This document shows, in pieces, positions 34,919 to 48,905 of a stretch of DNA of 64,000 nt. Each line of letters opens with the position of its first letter. Positions within the stretch are counted from its first letter, which is position 1. Source of the stretch: Mycobacterium parmense (GTDB lineage Bacteria > Actinomycetota > Actinomycetes > Mycobacteriales > Mycobacteriaceae); NCBI RefSeq assembly GCF_010730575.1, contig NZ_AP022614.1:1302001-1366000 (forward strand). The letters run 5' to 3'. The translations under genes were made by a program, and so were the position numbers. The notes under the pieces were generated by a model. That model saw nothing but the letters and a program-made list of their open reading frames with translations. It was not told where the DNA came from and did no database searches.

Positions 34919-35968
34919 GTGTACAAGGTTCTCGTGGAGGACCCCACTTTCGATCCGTCGATGCTGCGCGAGGCGATGATCCGGCGGCTGTATCGCCGAT
35001 CGGTGGCCGAGGGCCAGGTCGTGGTGCCGGCCGTGCCCGGCCTGATCGACGAGTACGTGCTGCTGTGCAGCAACATCTGCGCCACCCTGGGCGTGTTCCA
35101 CACCGCCGAGCAGTCGGCTCAGCTCAAGAAGGTGCTGGAAGCCGAACTGGCCAAGGCGTACAAGGCCTCGCCCCGTTCGGACGTCATCATCTCCTACAAC
35201 GCGCCCTTCGGAACGGGGGTCAACTTCCGCGTCAAAGCCGAATGGCGCACGATCGACGCCGACTACGACCAATGGGTCGCCCTGCGCCCGGCGCCGTTGT
35301 TTGGCACCGAACCGGACGCGCGCGTGATGGCGCTGGCCGGCGAAGCGGCGGACCGGTCTGCCTACCGGGTGCTCGACGTCGGTGCCGGCACCGGGCGCAA
35401 CGCACTGCCCCTGGCCCGGCTCGGGCACCCGGTGGACGCGGTCGAGATGGCCGAGAAGTTCGCCGAGGTGATGCGCACCGACGCCGAGAGCGAGTCGCTG
35501 CCCGTGCGCGTGATCGCCAGCGACGTCTTCACCGCCGTCGAGGGCGTCCACGACCACTACCAGCTGATGGTGCTCTCGGAGGTGGTGTCCGACTTCCGGA
35601 CCCCGCACGAGTTGCGCGGGATGTTCGAACTCGCCGTGGACTGCCTGGCGCCCGGCGGGCGCCTGGTCTTCAACACCTTCCTGGCCCGCCCGGGCTACAC
35701 GCCCGACGACGCCGCCGTGCAACTCGGGCAGCAGTGCAACACGATGATCTTCACCCGCGAACAGGTGACCGGCGCCGTGGCCGGGCTGCCGCTGGAGCTT
35801 GTCTCCGACGACTCGGCCTACGACTACGAGAAAGCTCACCTGCCCGCGACCGCGTGGCCGCCCACCGGCTGGTTCGAAGGCTGGTCCCGCGGGCAGGACG
35901 TGTTCGACGTCGAGCGCGACGACTCCCCCGTCGAGCTGCGTTGGCTGGTATACCGCAAGGCGGCGTGA
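34919..35968 (+). CDS. SAM-dependent methyltransferase linked to the glycosyltransferases
   Basis: 349 residues from GTG 34919; GTG 34934 is possible. An N-terminal helical region of about 130 residues precedes the Rossmann methyltransferase core: motif I VLDVGAGTGRNALPLARLG (about 158-176), DAVEMAEKFAE, and motif IV YQLMVLSEVVSDFRTP. The family resembles tellurite-resistance/SAM methyltransferases. It lies 46 bp after the second glycosyltransferase, the same strand, so a role in methylating the sugar or lipid those enzymes modify is plausible. Substrate unproven. Confidence 0.7.
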   Translation: MYKVLVEDPTFDPSMLREAMIRRLYRRSVAEGQVVVPAVPGLIDEYVLLCSNICATLGVFHTAEQSAQLKKVLEAELAKAYKASPRSDVIISYNAPFGTGVNFRVKAEWRTIDADYDQWVALRPAPLFGTEPDARVMALAGEAADRSAYRVLDVGAGTGRNALPLARLGHPVDAVEMAEKFAEVMRTDAESESLPVRVIASDVFTAVEGVHDHYQLMVLSEVVSDFRTPHELRGMFELAVDCLAPGGRLVFNTFLARPGYTPDDAAVQLGQQCNTMIFTREQVTGAVAGLPLELVSDDSAYDYEKAHLPATAWPPTGWFEGWSRGQDVFDVERDDSPVELRWLVYRKAA

Positions 35969-35984
35969 CCGGCAAGATGGGGAT

Positions 35985-36524
35985 ATGGAACCGAACCGAC
36001 GGTCATTGCTTTTCGCGGCTCCCCTGCTGCTGGCGGCGGTAGCCGCGGGCGACAAGCCGGGCAGGCCCGGCGGCATCGCCTCGTCGCCGCCACCGGCAAG
36101 CGGGCCCGACCCCAACGAGACCTTCGTCTTGCCTTCCGACCGAATCGATTTCGAACCGTGGGGCAACCTCCCGCCGCACAGTGGCGAAATGGCGATGCTC
36201 TACGGCGATTTCAACAAGCCCGGGCCCTATCTGGTGATGATGAGGTGGAACCCGGGCTGGTTCAGCGCACCCCACACCTACGCGACCGACCGGATTCAGG
36301 TGGTCGTCTCGGGCACTTGGTTCGTCAACAGCGGGCGTGACTTCCAACCCGGGGACGCGGTGCCGGTCGGCGCGGGCGGCTATGTCAAGCGGGCTGCGCG
36401 CACCCCGCACTACGACGGCGTCCCGGCCGATCACGCCGACCCGGCCGTCATCGCCGTCTTCGGCGAGGGGCCCGTCGACATGCTGCTGGTGGACCCTGCG
36501 CAGCCGTCGTGGCGCCGGGTGTGA
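35985..36524 (+). CDS. exported cupin-domain protein
   Basis: 179 residues from ATG 35985. The start MEPNRRSLLFAAPLLLAAVAA has paired arginines before a hydrophobic stretch, suggesting Tat-type or Sec export. The cupin barrel shows GPYLVMMRWNPGWFSAPHTY, VVSGTWFVNSG and RTPHYDGVP, with His residues placed to bind metal. No catalytic role can be assigned. It starts 16 bp after the methyltransferase stop and could be in that transcript. It converges with the Rieske oxidase gene. Confidence 0.7.
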   Translation: MEPNRRSLLFAAPLLLAAVAAGDKPGRPGGIASSPPPASGPDPNETFVLPSDRIDFEPWGNLPPHSGEMAMLYGDFNKPGPYLVMMRWNPGWFSAPHTYATDRIQVVVSGTWFVNSGRDFQPGDAVPVGAGGYVKRAARTPHYDGVPADHADPAVIAVFGEGPVDMLLVDPAQPSWRRV

Positions 36525-36535
36525 GGCGGTTGGGG

Positions 36536-38074
36536 TCAGCGGTCCGCGGACAGATCCCGGGTGGCCGGCCCTTCGAGCAGCGTGCCGTCGGGTGCGAACC
36601 GCGAGCCGTGCAGCGGGCATTCCCACGCCTTGTCGGCGTCGTTCCAGTTCACGATCCCGCCGAGGTGCGGGCAGACCGGTGAGACCCGTTCCTGCGTGCC
36701 GTCGACGGTGCACCGCGCCTGCAAGCGCCAGGGCGGACCGCTCACGATGCCCTCGCCTTCGCCAGGGCTGCGCTGCCCGGCGCGTGTCGCCGGGGTGATC
36801 CAGCCCTTGGTCAGCTCGAAGCCGACCTCGACGTTGGCCTGCAGGGCCGTCGGCAGGCCGGACAGTTCGTGCGGGCTCCAACTGGCGAACGCGCGGGCCC
36901 AGTCCATCCGCCCGCCCAGGATGCGGCTCGACAGCGCCAGCGCCGCCGCGGGCCCGTTGGTCATGCCCCACTTGCTGAACCCCGTTGCCACGAAAATGTG
37001 CTCGGTATTCGGCAGGATCGGCCCGACATACGGCAGCGCGTCGATCGGCGTGTAGTCCTGCGCCGACCAGAAATGCGTCTGCGCCGCCCCCGGGTAGTGC
37101 TTGCGCGCCCAGGCCGACAGTTCCTCGAGCGCCGCCGACGGGCTTTTCTCGCGCCCGACGGTGTGGCCGGCGCCGCCGACGATCAGCCGCTCGCCGTCGG
37201 CGACCGGCGCATAGCGCACCGAACGCGTCGGCGAGTCGGTCGAGATCATCATCGGCCGGCTGATGGCCTCGCCGGGCACCTTGAACGCCAGGCAATAGGA
37301 CCTGCTCGGCTTGAGGCGGGCGAAGTAGCCGCCGCGGTCCAGGATCGGGATGCCGGTGGCCAGCACCAGCTGATCGGCCTCGAGTTCGATGCTGCGGCGG
37401 GCCGCGTCATCGACATGCACGCGCGGCCTCTTGCCGAGCAACGACACCCGCCGCACCCGGGTGTGCTCGACCAGGCGTCCGCCGCGGCGCAGGAGCTCGA
37501 CCACCAGTGAGTCCAGGAACTCCATCGGGTTGAACTGGGCCTGATCCGGCAGCCGGACGCCGCCGCGGTAGGGAAACGGCACCGGGGCATGCTCGTCCCA
37601 CACGACGGGCAGGCCGACCTCTTGGCACGCCTTGAGCTCGGCGCGCGCGGACGCGATGCCCTCGGTGGACTGGGCGTAGGTGTAGGCGTCCTCGCGCTGC
37701 ACCGACACGCCGGTTGCCGCGCAGTGGTTGATCACCCAGTCCTGGCCCTCGCGGTTGCCGTCGACGTACGCGCGTGCGAGTCCCTTGCCGTGCTTGGACA
37801 GGATCTTCGACAGGTGGGTGCCCTGCAGCAGGCTGATCTTGGCGGTGGTGTTCCCGGTCGCGCAGGCGCCGACCGTGCGCGCCTCGAGCACCAGCACGTC
37901 CTTGCCGGCGCGGGCCAGCAGCACCGCGGTCATCAACCCGGTGATCCCGGCGCCGACGACGATCACGTCGGCGCGGCGCGGCCCATCGTCGAGGCGGCCC
38001 GCAGCCCACGGTTGCTCGCTTCGATCGGACAGCCATAGAGAAGTCACGGCTGTGCTGATACCCGGCGCCGCCAT
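36536..38074 (-). CDS. FAD-dependent oxidoreductase with C-terminal Rieske domain
   Basis: 512 residues from ATG 38074. DAO-type FAD motif VIVVGAGITGLMTAVLLARAG lies near residues 37-57, shown here in two pieces: VIVVGAGITG and LMTAVLLARAG. A substrate domain follows with HFWSAQDYTPIDALPYVG and FVATGFSKWGMTNGP. The last 75 residues hold a Rieske 2Fe-2S site, CPHLGG...CPLHGSRF. This family is annotated as FAD-dependent oxidoreductase/Rieske in many actinobacteria, with unknown substrate. It is cytosolic. The convergent cupin gene ends 11 bp away. Confidence 0.85.
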   Translation of the reverse strand: MAAPGISTAVTSLWLSDRSEQPWAAGRLDDGPRRADVIVVGAGITGLMTAVLLARAGKDVLVLEARTVGACATGNTTAKISLLQGTHLSKILSKHGKGLARAYVDGNREGQDWVINHCAATGVSVQREDAYTYAQSTEGIASARAELKACQEVGLPVVWDEHAPVPFPYRGGVRLPDQAQFNPMEFLDSLVVELLRRGGRLVEHTRVRRVSLLGKRPRVHVDDAARRSIELEADQLVLATGIPILDRGGYFARLKPSRSYCLAFKVPGEAISRPMMISTDSPTRSVRYAPVADGERLIVGGAGHTVGREKSPSAALEELSAWARKHYPGAAQTHFWSAQDYTPIDALPYVGPILPNTEHIFVATGFSKWGMTNGPAAALALSSRILGGRMDWARAFASWSPHELSGLPTALQANVEVGFELTKGWITPATRAGQRSPGEGEGIVSGPPWRLQARCTVDGTQERVSPVCPHLGGIVNWNDADKAWECPLHGSRFAPDGTLLEGPATRDLSADR

Positions 38075-38092
38075 GCGGAAACGCGGCACCGC

Positions 38093-38959
38093 TCAGGTGC
38101 GCTCGAACCGGGCTGTCGCCGCTTGGGCCCTTCTCAATGACTCGGCCGCGTCGCGGGCGGCCCGCTGCGCCCGCCGGCATTCCGACTCCGCCTTGTCCAG
38201 GTCGCGCTCGGCGCCGCGCAGACCGGCGAGCGCTTCGGCGCGGCGCTGCCCGGCGGCGTCGCGTGCCTGCTTCCGCTGGGACAGCACCTCGTCGGCGCCG
38301 GCTTTGGCACGCTCGGCATCAGCCTGCGCGCGCCGGGCCGCGTCCAGTCGCTCCCGCCGCCTGGACTCCGCGTCGGGTTGCGGTGGCGGTGCGGGCGCCG
38401 TCTTCCTCGTCTTGCTCGTCTTGTCGGGTTTCTCGGGAGTCTTGGGGCGGGCCGGGCCCGAGGCCGGCGCCGCGTCGCCGAATGCGCCGAAACCCGACCA
38501 CCGCTCGGGCCGGTCCAGCCGGCCGAGCCGCGCCCTGACCTCGGGGTCGGCGATCGCGGCCTGCAGCGTGCCGGTCACGTCGTCGCGCACCGCCGCCGAG
38601 GGGGCGCGCACGTCGGCGGCGTCGAGCGCCACCTGAGCGAGCCGGGCGATCAGCCGGTGCTGCTCACCGGACAGATCCCGAATCTCGGCGCCGTCCATCG
38701 CCGCATGCGCGGACCGCAACCGATCGCCCAAGTCCGCAAGCCGCCGGGCCACGTCCTTGTTCTCCAGCACCAACCGGTTGACCACCCACGCCGCCGTGGT
38801 GGGTTTGCGGGCCGATGAAATCCGCCTCGCGGCGTCGGTGTCGCCACGCTTCTTGGCGGCTGCCGTCAATCTGGTGCGTTCTGCGGTAAAGTCCTGGGGC
38901 CGCGCCAGATACAGACTGTCGAGTTCGTCGTCGGCCACCAGGCCATGATCCCTCGCCAT
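38093..38959 (-). CDS. coiled-coil, Arg/Ala-rich protein of unknown function
   Basis: 288 residues from ATG 38959 (MARDHGLVADDEL); sequence upstream in frame overlaps the divergent transpeptidase region and is non-coding. The N-terminal half is helical (RISSARKPTTAAWVVNRLVL). A Pro/Lys linker (about 170-200) leads to a long charged coiled coil rich in Ala, Arg and Glu to the end. No signal or membrane segment. I do not recognise a named family. It ends 18 bp before the start of the FAD/Rieske gene in the same direction, so the two may be cotranscribed. Confidence 0.65.
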   Translation of the reverse strand: MARDHGLVADDELDSLYLARPQDFTAERTRLTAAAKKRGDTDAARRISSARKPTTAAWVVNRLVLENKDVARRLADLGDRLRSAHAAMDGAEIRDLSGEQHRLIARLAQVALDAADVRAPSAAVRDDVTGTLQAAIADPEVRARLGRLDRPERWSGFGAFGDAAPASGPARPKTPEKPDKTSKTRKTAPAPPPQPDAESRRRERLDAARRAQADAERAKAGADEVLSQRKQARDAAGQRRAEALAGLRGAERDLDKAESECRRAQRAARDAAESLRRAQAATARFERT

Positions 38960-39071
38960 CGGCGGCGTCCAGCGGTTTCGGGATTCACGCCTTTGGGCAA
39001 GCGAACACAACGTCGTCGTCGATGCGGACGCACTTTCGAAGCCGTAATACAGCGAAGGACTTGGCAGCTTG

Positions 39072-40385
39072 ATGATGTCCATGAACAGCGAACAGCTGGT
39101 ACGCCGGATCCTCGGCATCAGCTGGCCGCGCCGGTTCATGCTCGCCGTGTTCGTTTTCGTCGGCGTGGTGGCGGCGGTGCAGCTCACATGGCTGCCGGGG
39201 GGCTGTGCGGGCGGGGAGTGCGCGCGGCACAGCCCCCTGTCGCAGCTGTCGAAGAGCTCGGATGCCGCCGCCACCCAACCGGCCAAGGTGACGATCACGC
39301 CCGGCGACAACGCGCAGGACGTCGACCCCGTCGGGCACGTGCTGGTCAAGGCCGACACGGGGACGCTGACCGAGGTGAACATGGTCAACGAGGCGGGCAG
39401 GTCGATCGACGGCGTGATGACGCCCGACAACACGGTGTGGAAGCCGACCGTCGCCCTGGGCTACGGCCGCACCTACACGCTGACGGTGATCAGCCGTGGA
39501 CCCGGCGGCGTCACGTCGACTCGGGTGTCGTCGTTTTCCACCCTGCGGCCGTCCAACCAGACCAAGGTCTACTTCACCACCACCGCCGACGCGTCGCTGC
39601 GCGACGGCGGCACCTACGGCGTCGGGACCGTCATCGTGGCCCACTTCGACGAGAAGATCACCGACCGGGCCGCCGCCGAGCGGCACCTGACGGTGACCAC
39701 CAACCCCAAGGTGCAGGGCTCGTGGAACTGGGTCGACGACCAGCACGCCCACTGGCGGCCGGAGCACTACTACCAGCCGGGCACGACGGTGACCGCCGAC
39801 GCCAAGATCTACGGAATCGGGCTGGGTGACGGCCTGTTCGGGCAGGATGACACCTCGGTGTCCTTCCGGATCGGCGACTCGCACGTGTCCATCGCCGACG
39901 ACACCACCCATCAGGTCGAGGTGTACGAGAACGGGAACCTCGTCCGCACGATGCCGACGTCGATGGGGATGGGGGGCACCGAGGACGTGGGCGGCAAGAC
40001 CATATATCTGTGGACGCCGCCGGGCATCTACACCGTGCTGGACAAGGGCAACCCCGTCATCATGGACTCGTCGACCTTCGGGCTGCCCAAGAACTCCCGC
40101 CTGGGCTACCGCGAGACCATCAACTACGCGACCAAGATCAGCATCGACGGCATCTATCTGCACGAGCTCGACGCGACGGTGTGGGCTCAGGGCCACCGCG
40201 ACACCTCCCACGGCTGCCTGAACCTCAACGCCGACAATGCGAAATGGTTCTACGGATTCTCGGTGCCCGGCGACGTGGTCGAGGTCCGCAACACCGGCGG
40301 CCCCCCGCTGACCCTCGCGCAGAACGGCGACTGGTCGGTCAGTTGGGATGAGTGGCTCAAGGGCAGCGCCCTCAAGCCCACCTGA
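39072..40385 (+). CDS. L,D-transpeptidase with Ig-like domains
   Basis: 437 residues; ATG 39072, 39075 and 39081 are all possible. A membrane anchor lies near 22-45. Two Ig-like beta domains (about 70-260) lead to a YkuD catalytic domain with VHELD-like His and the motif GHRDTSHGCLNL, containing the nucleophilic Cys. The design matches mycobacterial Ldt enzymes that make 3-3 peptidoglycan crosslinks in the periplasm; it is closer in layout to LdtMt2 than to LdtMt5. A WxxxW stretch, GDWSVSWDEWLKG, closes the protein. A specific paralogue cannot be fixed. Confidence 0.88.
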   Translation: MMSMNSEQLVRRILGISWPRRFMLAVFVFVGVVAAVQLTWLPGGCAGGECARHSPLSQLSKSSDAAATQPAKVTITPGDNAQDVDPVGHVLVKADTGTLTEVNMVNEAGRSIDGVMTPDNTVWKPTVALGYGRTYTLTVISRGPGGVTSTRVSSFSTLRPSNQTKVYFTTTADASLRDGGTYGVGTVIVAHFDEKITDRAAAERHLTVTTNPKVQGSWNWVDDQHAHWRPEHYYQPGTTVTADAKIYGIGLGDGLFGQDDTSVSFRIGDSHVSIADDTTHQVEVYENGNLVRTMPTSMGMGGTEDVGGKTIYLWTPPGIYTVLDKGNPVIMDSSTFGLPKNSRLGYRETINYATKISIDGIYLHELDATVWAQGHRDTSHGCLNLNADNAKWFYGFSVPGDVVEVRNTGGPPLTLAQNGDWSVSWDEWLKGSALKPT

Positions 40386-40467
40386 GTCGGGGAGGCGTTT
40401 GCTGCGCTCCCCCGCCGAGCGCCACGAGCCCGCCACGCGAATGTGTGCTCCAGTTCACAAAAGAGTC

Positions 40468-40497
40468 TTGACTGGTTCCAGATAACTAGGACATATT
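40468..40497 (+). promoter_or_regulatory. furA promoter, leaderless
   Basis: -35 TTGACT at 40468-40473 and -10 CATATT at 40492-40497 with an 18-bp spacer. The GTG start of furA is at 40504, seven bases after the -10, so the transcript should be leaderless, as known for mycobacterial furA. The AT-rich stretch between the elements is where FurA binds its own promoter in other mycobacteria. Confidence 0.75.
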
Positions 40498-40503
40498 GGT
40501 CCG

Positions 40504-43168
<2,665 letters not shown>

Positions 43169-43181
43169 GTGCCTCGAGACC

Positions 43182-43213
43182 GGCGCCCCGCGAGCCACGG
43201 CTCGCGGGGCGCC
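43182..43213. terminator. strong bidirectional hairpin terminator after katG
   Basis: Near-perfect 15-bp arms, GGCGCCCCGCGAGCC at 43182-43196 and its complement at 43199-43213, separated by two bases. It sits between katG (stop 43168) and the convergent DUF1906 gene (stop 43223), serving both. Confidence 0.8.
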
Positions 43214-43222
43214 GTCGTCAGC

Positions 43223-44005
43223 TCAGCGGTCCCACTGCCCGAAGTCCGCCGCGAGGACGTCGTCGACGTCGACGTTGATGCCGCCCAGCAGCGGACCCGG
43301 ATTGCCGGGACCGTTCACGACGGCCTGATAGAGCACCGCCATCGGCGCCCGCTGCCCGTGCGACCACGCCTTGGTCTGCCAGGCCCACTGGTGACCGGCG
43401 GACGTCGAGTTGCCGATCACGCCGTCGTTGACCGCCCACTCGCACGCCAGGGCGTGCCCGTAGATGCCGGTGCGGTCGACCCCCAGCACCGAGTTGAGTC
43501 CCCGAAACCATTGCACCGCAACGCCCGTCCAGGTGTTCAGGTCGATGTCGTCGTCGACGCTGAAGAAGATCGGGGCCGACGGCGGACCGCCGGCCGCGGC
43601 ATGCAACCGCTGGGCCGTCTGCGCGTCGGCCACCCCACCGTCGTACCCGCGGGTGAAGTCCGACGGGTCGGGCCACCCGGGCTTGCCGTACTGGAAGTTG
43701 CTGACGATGTGCAGGCCCGCGGCGCGCAGCGAATCGGCGTACTCGCGGGTGAGCGGCTTGGCCTCGAAGTTCGCGCCCGGCCGCGACTCGGACACGTAGT
43801 TCACCACCCCGTCGTAGCCCGCCGCCTTGATCTCGGCGGGCGCGATCCTGCGCTCGGCGAAGTCGATCAGCCTCATGTCAGCCGCCGACGCCTTCGGCGC
43901 GTCGAGAGCGGCCAGCGTCAGAAGCGCCGGCGCCAGCGCGAACTTGAAGGCGTCGCGCCGGGATACCGACGCGCCCGGGGCGCCCTGGCCAGCCGAATCC
44001 CGCAC
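43223..44005 (-). CDS. exported DUF1906 glycoside-hydrolase-like protein
   Basis: 260 residues. The N-terminus [20 protein letters not shown] is a twin-arginine signal, cleaved near ASAAD. The DUF1906 barrel follows: [48 protein letters not shown] and [15 protein letters not shown]. Acidic residues at barrel ends resemble GH25-type lysozymes, suggesting peptidoglycan or glycan binding or cleavage outside the cell. Function unproven. It is divergent from the hemolysin-III gene with 125 bp between. Confidence 0.82.
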   Translation of the reverse strand: MRDSAGQGAPGASVSRRDAFKFALAPALLTLAALDAPKASAADMRLIDFAERRIAPAEIKAAGYDGVVNYVSESRPGANFEAKPLTREYADSLRAAGLHIVSNFQYGKPGWPDPSDFTRGYDGGVADAQTAQRLHAAAGGPPSAPIFFSVDDDIDLNTWTGVAVQWFRGLNSVLGVDRTGIYGHALACEWAVNDGVIGNSTSAGHQWAWQTKAWSHGQRAPMAVLYQAVVNGPGNPGPLLGGINVDVDDVLAADFGQWDR

Positions 44006-44130
44006 GGCGCGATGTTAACAAAGGGCGTACGGCCGCAGAACCGTCGCGACGCAGCCGTTGCGCACACGGGGTGCGCCGCAAAACCGGGCTAACGTGGGCG
44101 GGCGGATGCGGCGCGTCCGATTGGGGGGAC

Positions 44131-44874
44131 ATGACAGAGGTAACCGAGCCGGTCGGCGACAGCAGGTCGCCCACACCGGCGGCCGTCGTCGTCGAGGAGT
44201 TCGCGGAACGGCTGGTCGAGAATGTCGCCAAGGTCTTCGCCAGCCCGCGTGCGCGTGGCTGGATCCACCTTTATTCGGCCGGGGTCGCGGTGGTCGCGGG
44301 CGTGGCGCTGGTGGCGGCGGCGTGGTCGACGAGGTCGGCGAGCGCCGGCCTGGCGACTCTGGTCTACGCCGTCGGCGCCGTGACCATGTTCAGCGTCAGC
44401 GCCGCCTACCACCGCATCCGTTGGCGGTCGGACAGGGCGCGCCGATGGATGATGAGGGCCGACCACTCGATCATCTTCGTGTTCATCGCCGCCACCTTCA
44501 CCCCCTTCGCGATGGTGGCGATGCCCCACCAGACCGGCGTGCTGGTGCTCTGCATCGCCTGGGGCGGTGCGCTGGCCGGGGTCGCGCTCAAGCTGAGCTG
44601 GCCGGATTCGCCCCGGTGGGTGGGCGTGCCGCCGTATCTGCTGATCGGCTGGGTGGCGGTGGCCTTCGCCAGGACGCTGCTCGACGGCGCCGGGGTGACG
44701 GCGACGGTGCTGCTGGTCGTCGGCGGGGTGCTCTACAACGTCGGCGCCGTGATGTACGCCCTGAAGTGGCCGGACCCCTGGCCCACCACGTTCGGCTACC
44801 ACGAGTTCTTCCACGCCTGCACCGTGCTGGCGGCCACGTGCCACTACCTCGCGGTGTGGCTGGCCGTGATCTAG
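44131..44874 (+). CDS. hemolysin III/PAQR family membrane protein
   Basis: 247 residues from ATG 44131 (GGGGGG upstream). About seven membrane segments. PAQR motifs are [11 protein letters not shown] and [20 protein letters not shown] near the middle and [19 protein letters not shown] at the end, with the His/Asp residues that bind zinc in this family. Mycobacterial members are annotated as hemolysin III homologues; the biochemical role is unclear. The gene stands alone. Confidence 0.85.
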   Translation: MTEVTEPVGDSRSPTPAAVVVEEFAERLVENVAKVFASPRARGWIHLYSAGVAVVAGVALVAAAWSTRSASAGLATLVYAVGAVTMFSVSAAYHRIRWRSDRARRWMMRADHSIIFVFIAATFTPFAMVAMPHQTGVLVLCIAWGGALAGVALKLSWPDSPRWVGVPPYLLIGWVAVAFARTLLDGAGVTATVLLVVGGVLYNVGAVMYALKWPDPWPTTFGYHEFFHACTVLAATCHYLAVWLAVI

Positions 44875-45035
44875 GGCGAGGGCCACGGAGGCGCCGAAAA
44901 GCGGTCCGGTTGGCGAGCAGTTCAGCCCCAGTTGGTGCCCGGGTGGCATGATCTTCGGGTGGCGGACATTCCCGGGATGGTCGGAGCGCGCGGCGGTGAC
45001 ACCCGCTCTCGTTGCGCTCGCTTAGGTGAGCGAAC

Positions 45036-45057
45036 TATAGTCTGGACACATGTCCAG
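45036..45057. promoter_or_regulatory. candidate promoter with TetR-type palindromic operator
   Basis: TATAGT (45036-45041) is directly followed by a perfect inverted repeat, CTGGACA-CA-TGTCCAG (45042-45057), about 90 bp upstream of the GT4 gene. A repressor on this site would overlap transcription start. A near-identical copy is at 56982-56997. No regulator gene is adjacent. The rest of the 44875-45146 gap holds no gene that I can support. Confidence 0.5.
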
Positions 45058-45146
45058 TTTGCTGTCACGGAACTCGGGAGTCCGTTGATCGCGATGGAGT
45101 GGGGGTCACCTCTCCGGGTTTCTTCACCGGCGGATAAGAGTTAAGT

Positions 45147-46400
45147 ATGCGAATAGCCCTGCTGTCCTACCGTAGTAAGACCCATTGCGGCGGACAGGGC
45201 GTCTACGTGCGCCATCTCAGCCACGGCCTGGTCGAGCTCGGTCACGACGTCGAGGTGTTCTCCGGCCAGCCCTATCCGGATCTCCTCGATCCGCGCGTGC
45301 GCCTGACCGAGGTGCCGAGCCTGGATCTGTACCGGGAGCCCGACCCGTTCCGGGTCCCGCGCCCGAGCGAGATCCGCAACTCCATCGACCTGCTCGAGCT
45401 GCTCACCACGTGGACCGCGGGCTTCCCCGAGCCGCGCACCTTCACCATGCGGGCCGCCCGGCTGCTGGCCGGGCGGATCGCCGATTTCGACGTAGTCCAC
45501 GACAACCAGAGCCTGGGCACCGGACTGCTCACCATCGCCGAGGCGGGGCTGCCCGTGGTCGCGACGGTGCACCATCCGATCACCCGCGACCGGGTGCTCG
45601 ACCTGGCCGCCGCGCGGTGGTGGCGAAAACCGTTGGTGCACCGCTGGTATGGATTCCTGGACATGCAGCAGGAAGTGGCGCGCCACATTCCCGACCTGCT
45701 GACCGTGTCGTCGTCGTCCGCCGCGGACATCGTCGCCGACTTCGGCGTCACACCCGACCAGCTGCACGTGGTGCCGCTGGGGGTCAACACCGAGCTGTTC
45801 AAGCCGGCCTCGCGGCCGAGGGAACCCGGCAGGGTCATCGCGATCGCCAGCGCCGACACCCCGCTGAAGGGCGTGCGCACTCTGCTGCATGCGATCGCCA
45901 GGCTGCGCACGAGGCACGACCTCGAGCTGCGGCTGGTCGCGAAGGTGGAGCCCAACGGCCCCACCCACAAGCTGATCGCCGAACTCGGCATCTCCGACAT
46001 CGTGCATGTCACCAGCGGTCTCTCGGACGCCGAGCTGGCCGCGTTGCTGGCCTCCGCCGAGGTCGCCTGCATTCCCTCGCTCTACGAAGGGTTTTCGCTG
46101 CCGGCCGTGGAGGCCATGGCCAGCGGTACGCCGATCGTGGCCAGCAGGGTGGGCGCGCTGCCCGAGGTGCTCGGCACCGACGGCGCCTGTGCCGAATTGG
46201 TTCCGCCCGCCGACGTCGACGCCCTGACCGGTGCACTCGGTGAGCTGCTGGACTCCCCCGAGAAACGCCGCAGCCTCGGGCGCGCGGGACGGGCGCGCGC
46301 GGTTGACGTCTTCAGCTGGGAGGCCGTGGCCGCCCAGACCGTGCGGGTCTACCAGCGGGCGATCGCGCGCGCCGCCGCCCAGGGCGGAAGCCGATGCTGA
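45147..46400 (+). CDS. GT4 family glycosyltransferase
   Basis: 417 residues. The N-terminal Rossmann fold starts MRIALLSYRSKTHCGGQGVYV; the GT4 donor domain has VVPLGVNTELFKP, ADTPLKGVRTLL and the ExxxxxxxE-type motif SLYEGFSLPAVEAMASGTP. It is a retaining transferase of the GT-B fold, using a nucleotide sugar. No signal or membrane anchor. It is the first gene of a cluster: its stop overlaps the start of the methyltransferase at 46394 by 7 bp. Acceptor unknown. Confidence 0.85.
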   Translation: MRIALLSYRSKTHCGGQGVYVRHLSHGLVELGHDVEVFSGQPYPDLLDPRVRLTEVPSLDLYREPDPFRVPRPSEIRNSIDLLELLTTWTAGFPEPRTFTMRAARLLAGRIADFDVVHDNQSLGTGLLTIAEAGLPVVATVHHPITRDRVLDLAAARWWRKPLVHRWYGFLDMQQEVARHIPDLLTVSSSSAADIVADFGVTPDQLHVVPLGVNTELFKPASRPREPGRVIAIASADTPLKGVRTLLHAIARLRTRHDLELRLVAKVEPNGPTHKLIAELGISDIVHVTSGLSDAELAALLASAEVACIPSLYEGFSLPAVEAMASGTPIVASRVGALPEVLGTDGACAELVPPADVDALTGALGELLDSPEKRRSLGRAGRARAVDVFSWEAVAAQTVRVYQRAIARAAAQGGSRC

Positions 46401-47138
46401 CGGTCGACTTCGACCGGCTCGGCGTCAGAGCGTCGATGAAGGTCATCGACGTGGGCTGCGGGGCGGGCCGGCACGCCTTCGAGGCATACCGGCGCGGTGC
46501 CGACGTCATCGCCTTCGACCGCGATGCCGCCGAACTGCGTTCCGTGGAAACGATTCTGCAGGCCATGGCCGATGCCGGCGAGGCCCCCGCCGGAGCGTCC
46601 GCCAAGGCGGTCGTGGGCGATGCGCTGAAGCTGCCGTACGCCGACGAGACCTTCGACTGCGTGATCGCCTCGGAGATCCTCGAGCACATACCGCAGGACG
46701 ATTCGGCGATCGACGAGTTGGTCAGGGTGCTCAAAGTCGGTGGCACACTGGCGGTCAGTGTGCCGCGCTGGCTGCCCGAGCGGGTGTGCTGGCTGCTGTC
46801 CGACGAGTACCACAGCAACGAGGGCGGCCACGTGCGGATCTACCGGGCCAGCCGGTTGCGCGACAAGGTCCGGCGCGCCGGCATGGAATTCACGCACGCG
46901 CATCATGCGCACGCGTTGCACTCCCCCTTCTGGTGGCTGAAATGCGCTGTGGGCGTGTCTAATTCCGACCATCCCGCCGTGACGGCCTACCACAAGCTGC
47001 TGGTGTGGGATCTGATGCGGCGGCCGAAGGTCACCCAGCTGGCGGAGTCGGTGCTCAATCCCCTGGTGGGCAAGAGCGTGGCCATGTACTTCACCAAGTC
47101 CAGGTCAACGGGAAGCGAAGCGAGGCTGGGGTATTCAG

Positions 47139-47152
<14 letters not shown>
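46394..47152 (+). CDS. class I SAM-dependent methyltransferase in GT4 cluster
   Basis: 252 residues from ATG 46394, inside the end of the GT4 gene. Motif I is VIDVGCGAGRHAFEAYRRG, the acidic residue after beta-2 is in VIAFDRDAAEL, and motif IV is FDCVIASEILEHIPQD, typical of the UbiE/COQ5 group. A His-rich C-terminal stretch (FTHAHHAHALHS) may form a substrate lid or metal site. Tight overlap with genes on both sides indicates one operon with translational coupling. Substrate unknown. Confidence 0.8.
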
Positions 47153-48858
<1,706 letters not shown>

Positions 48859-48905
48859 CTATCGGTCGGGCCGGCGACGTCGGCAGCGTGGTCCGCGGCC
48901 GGGCG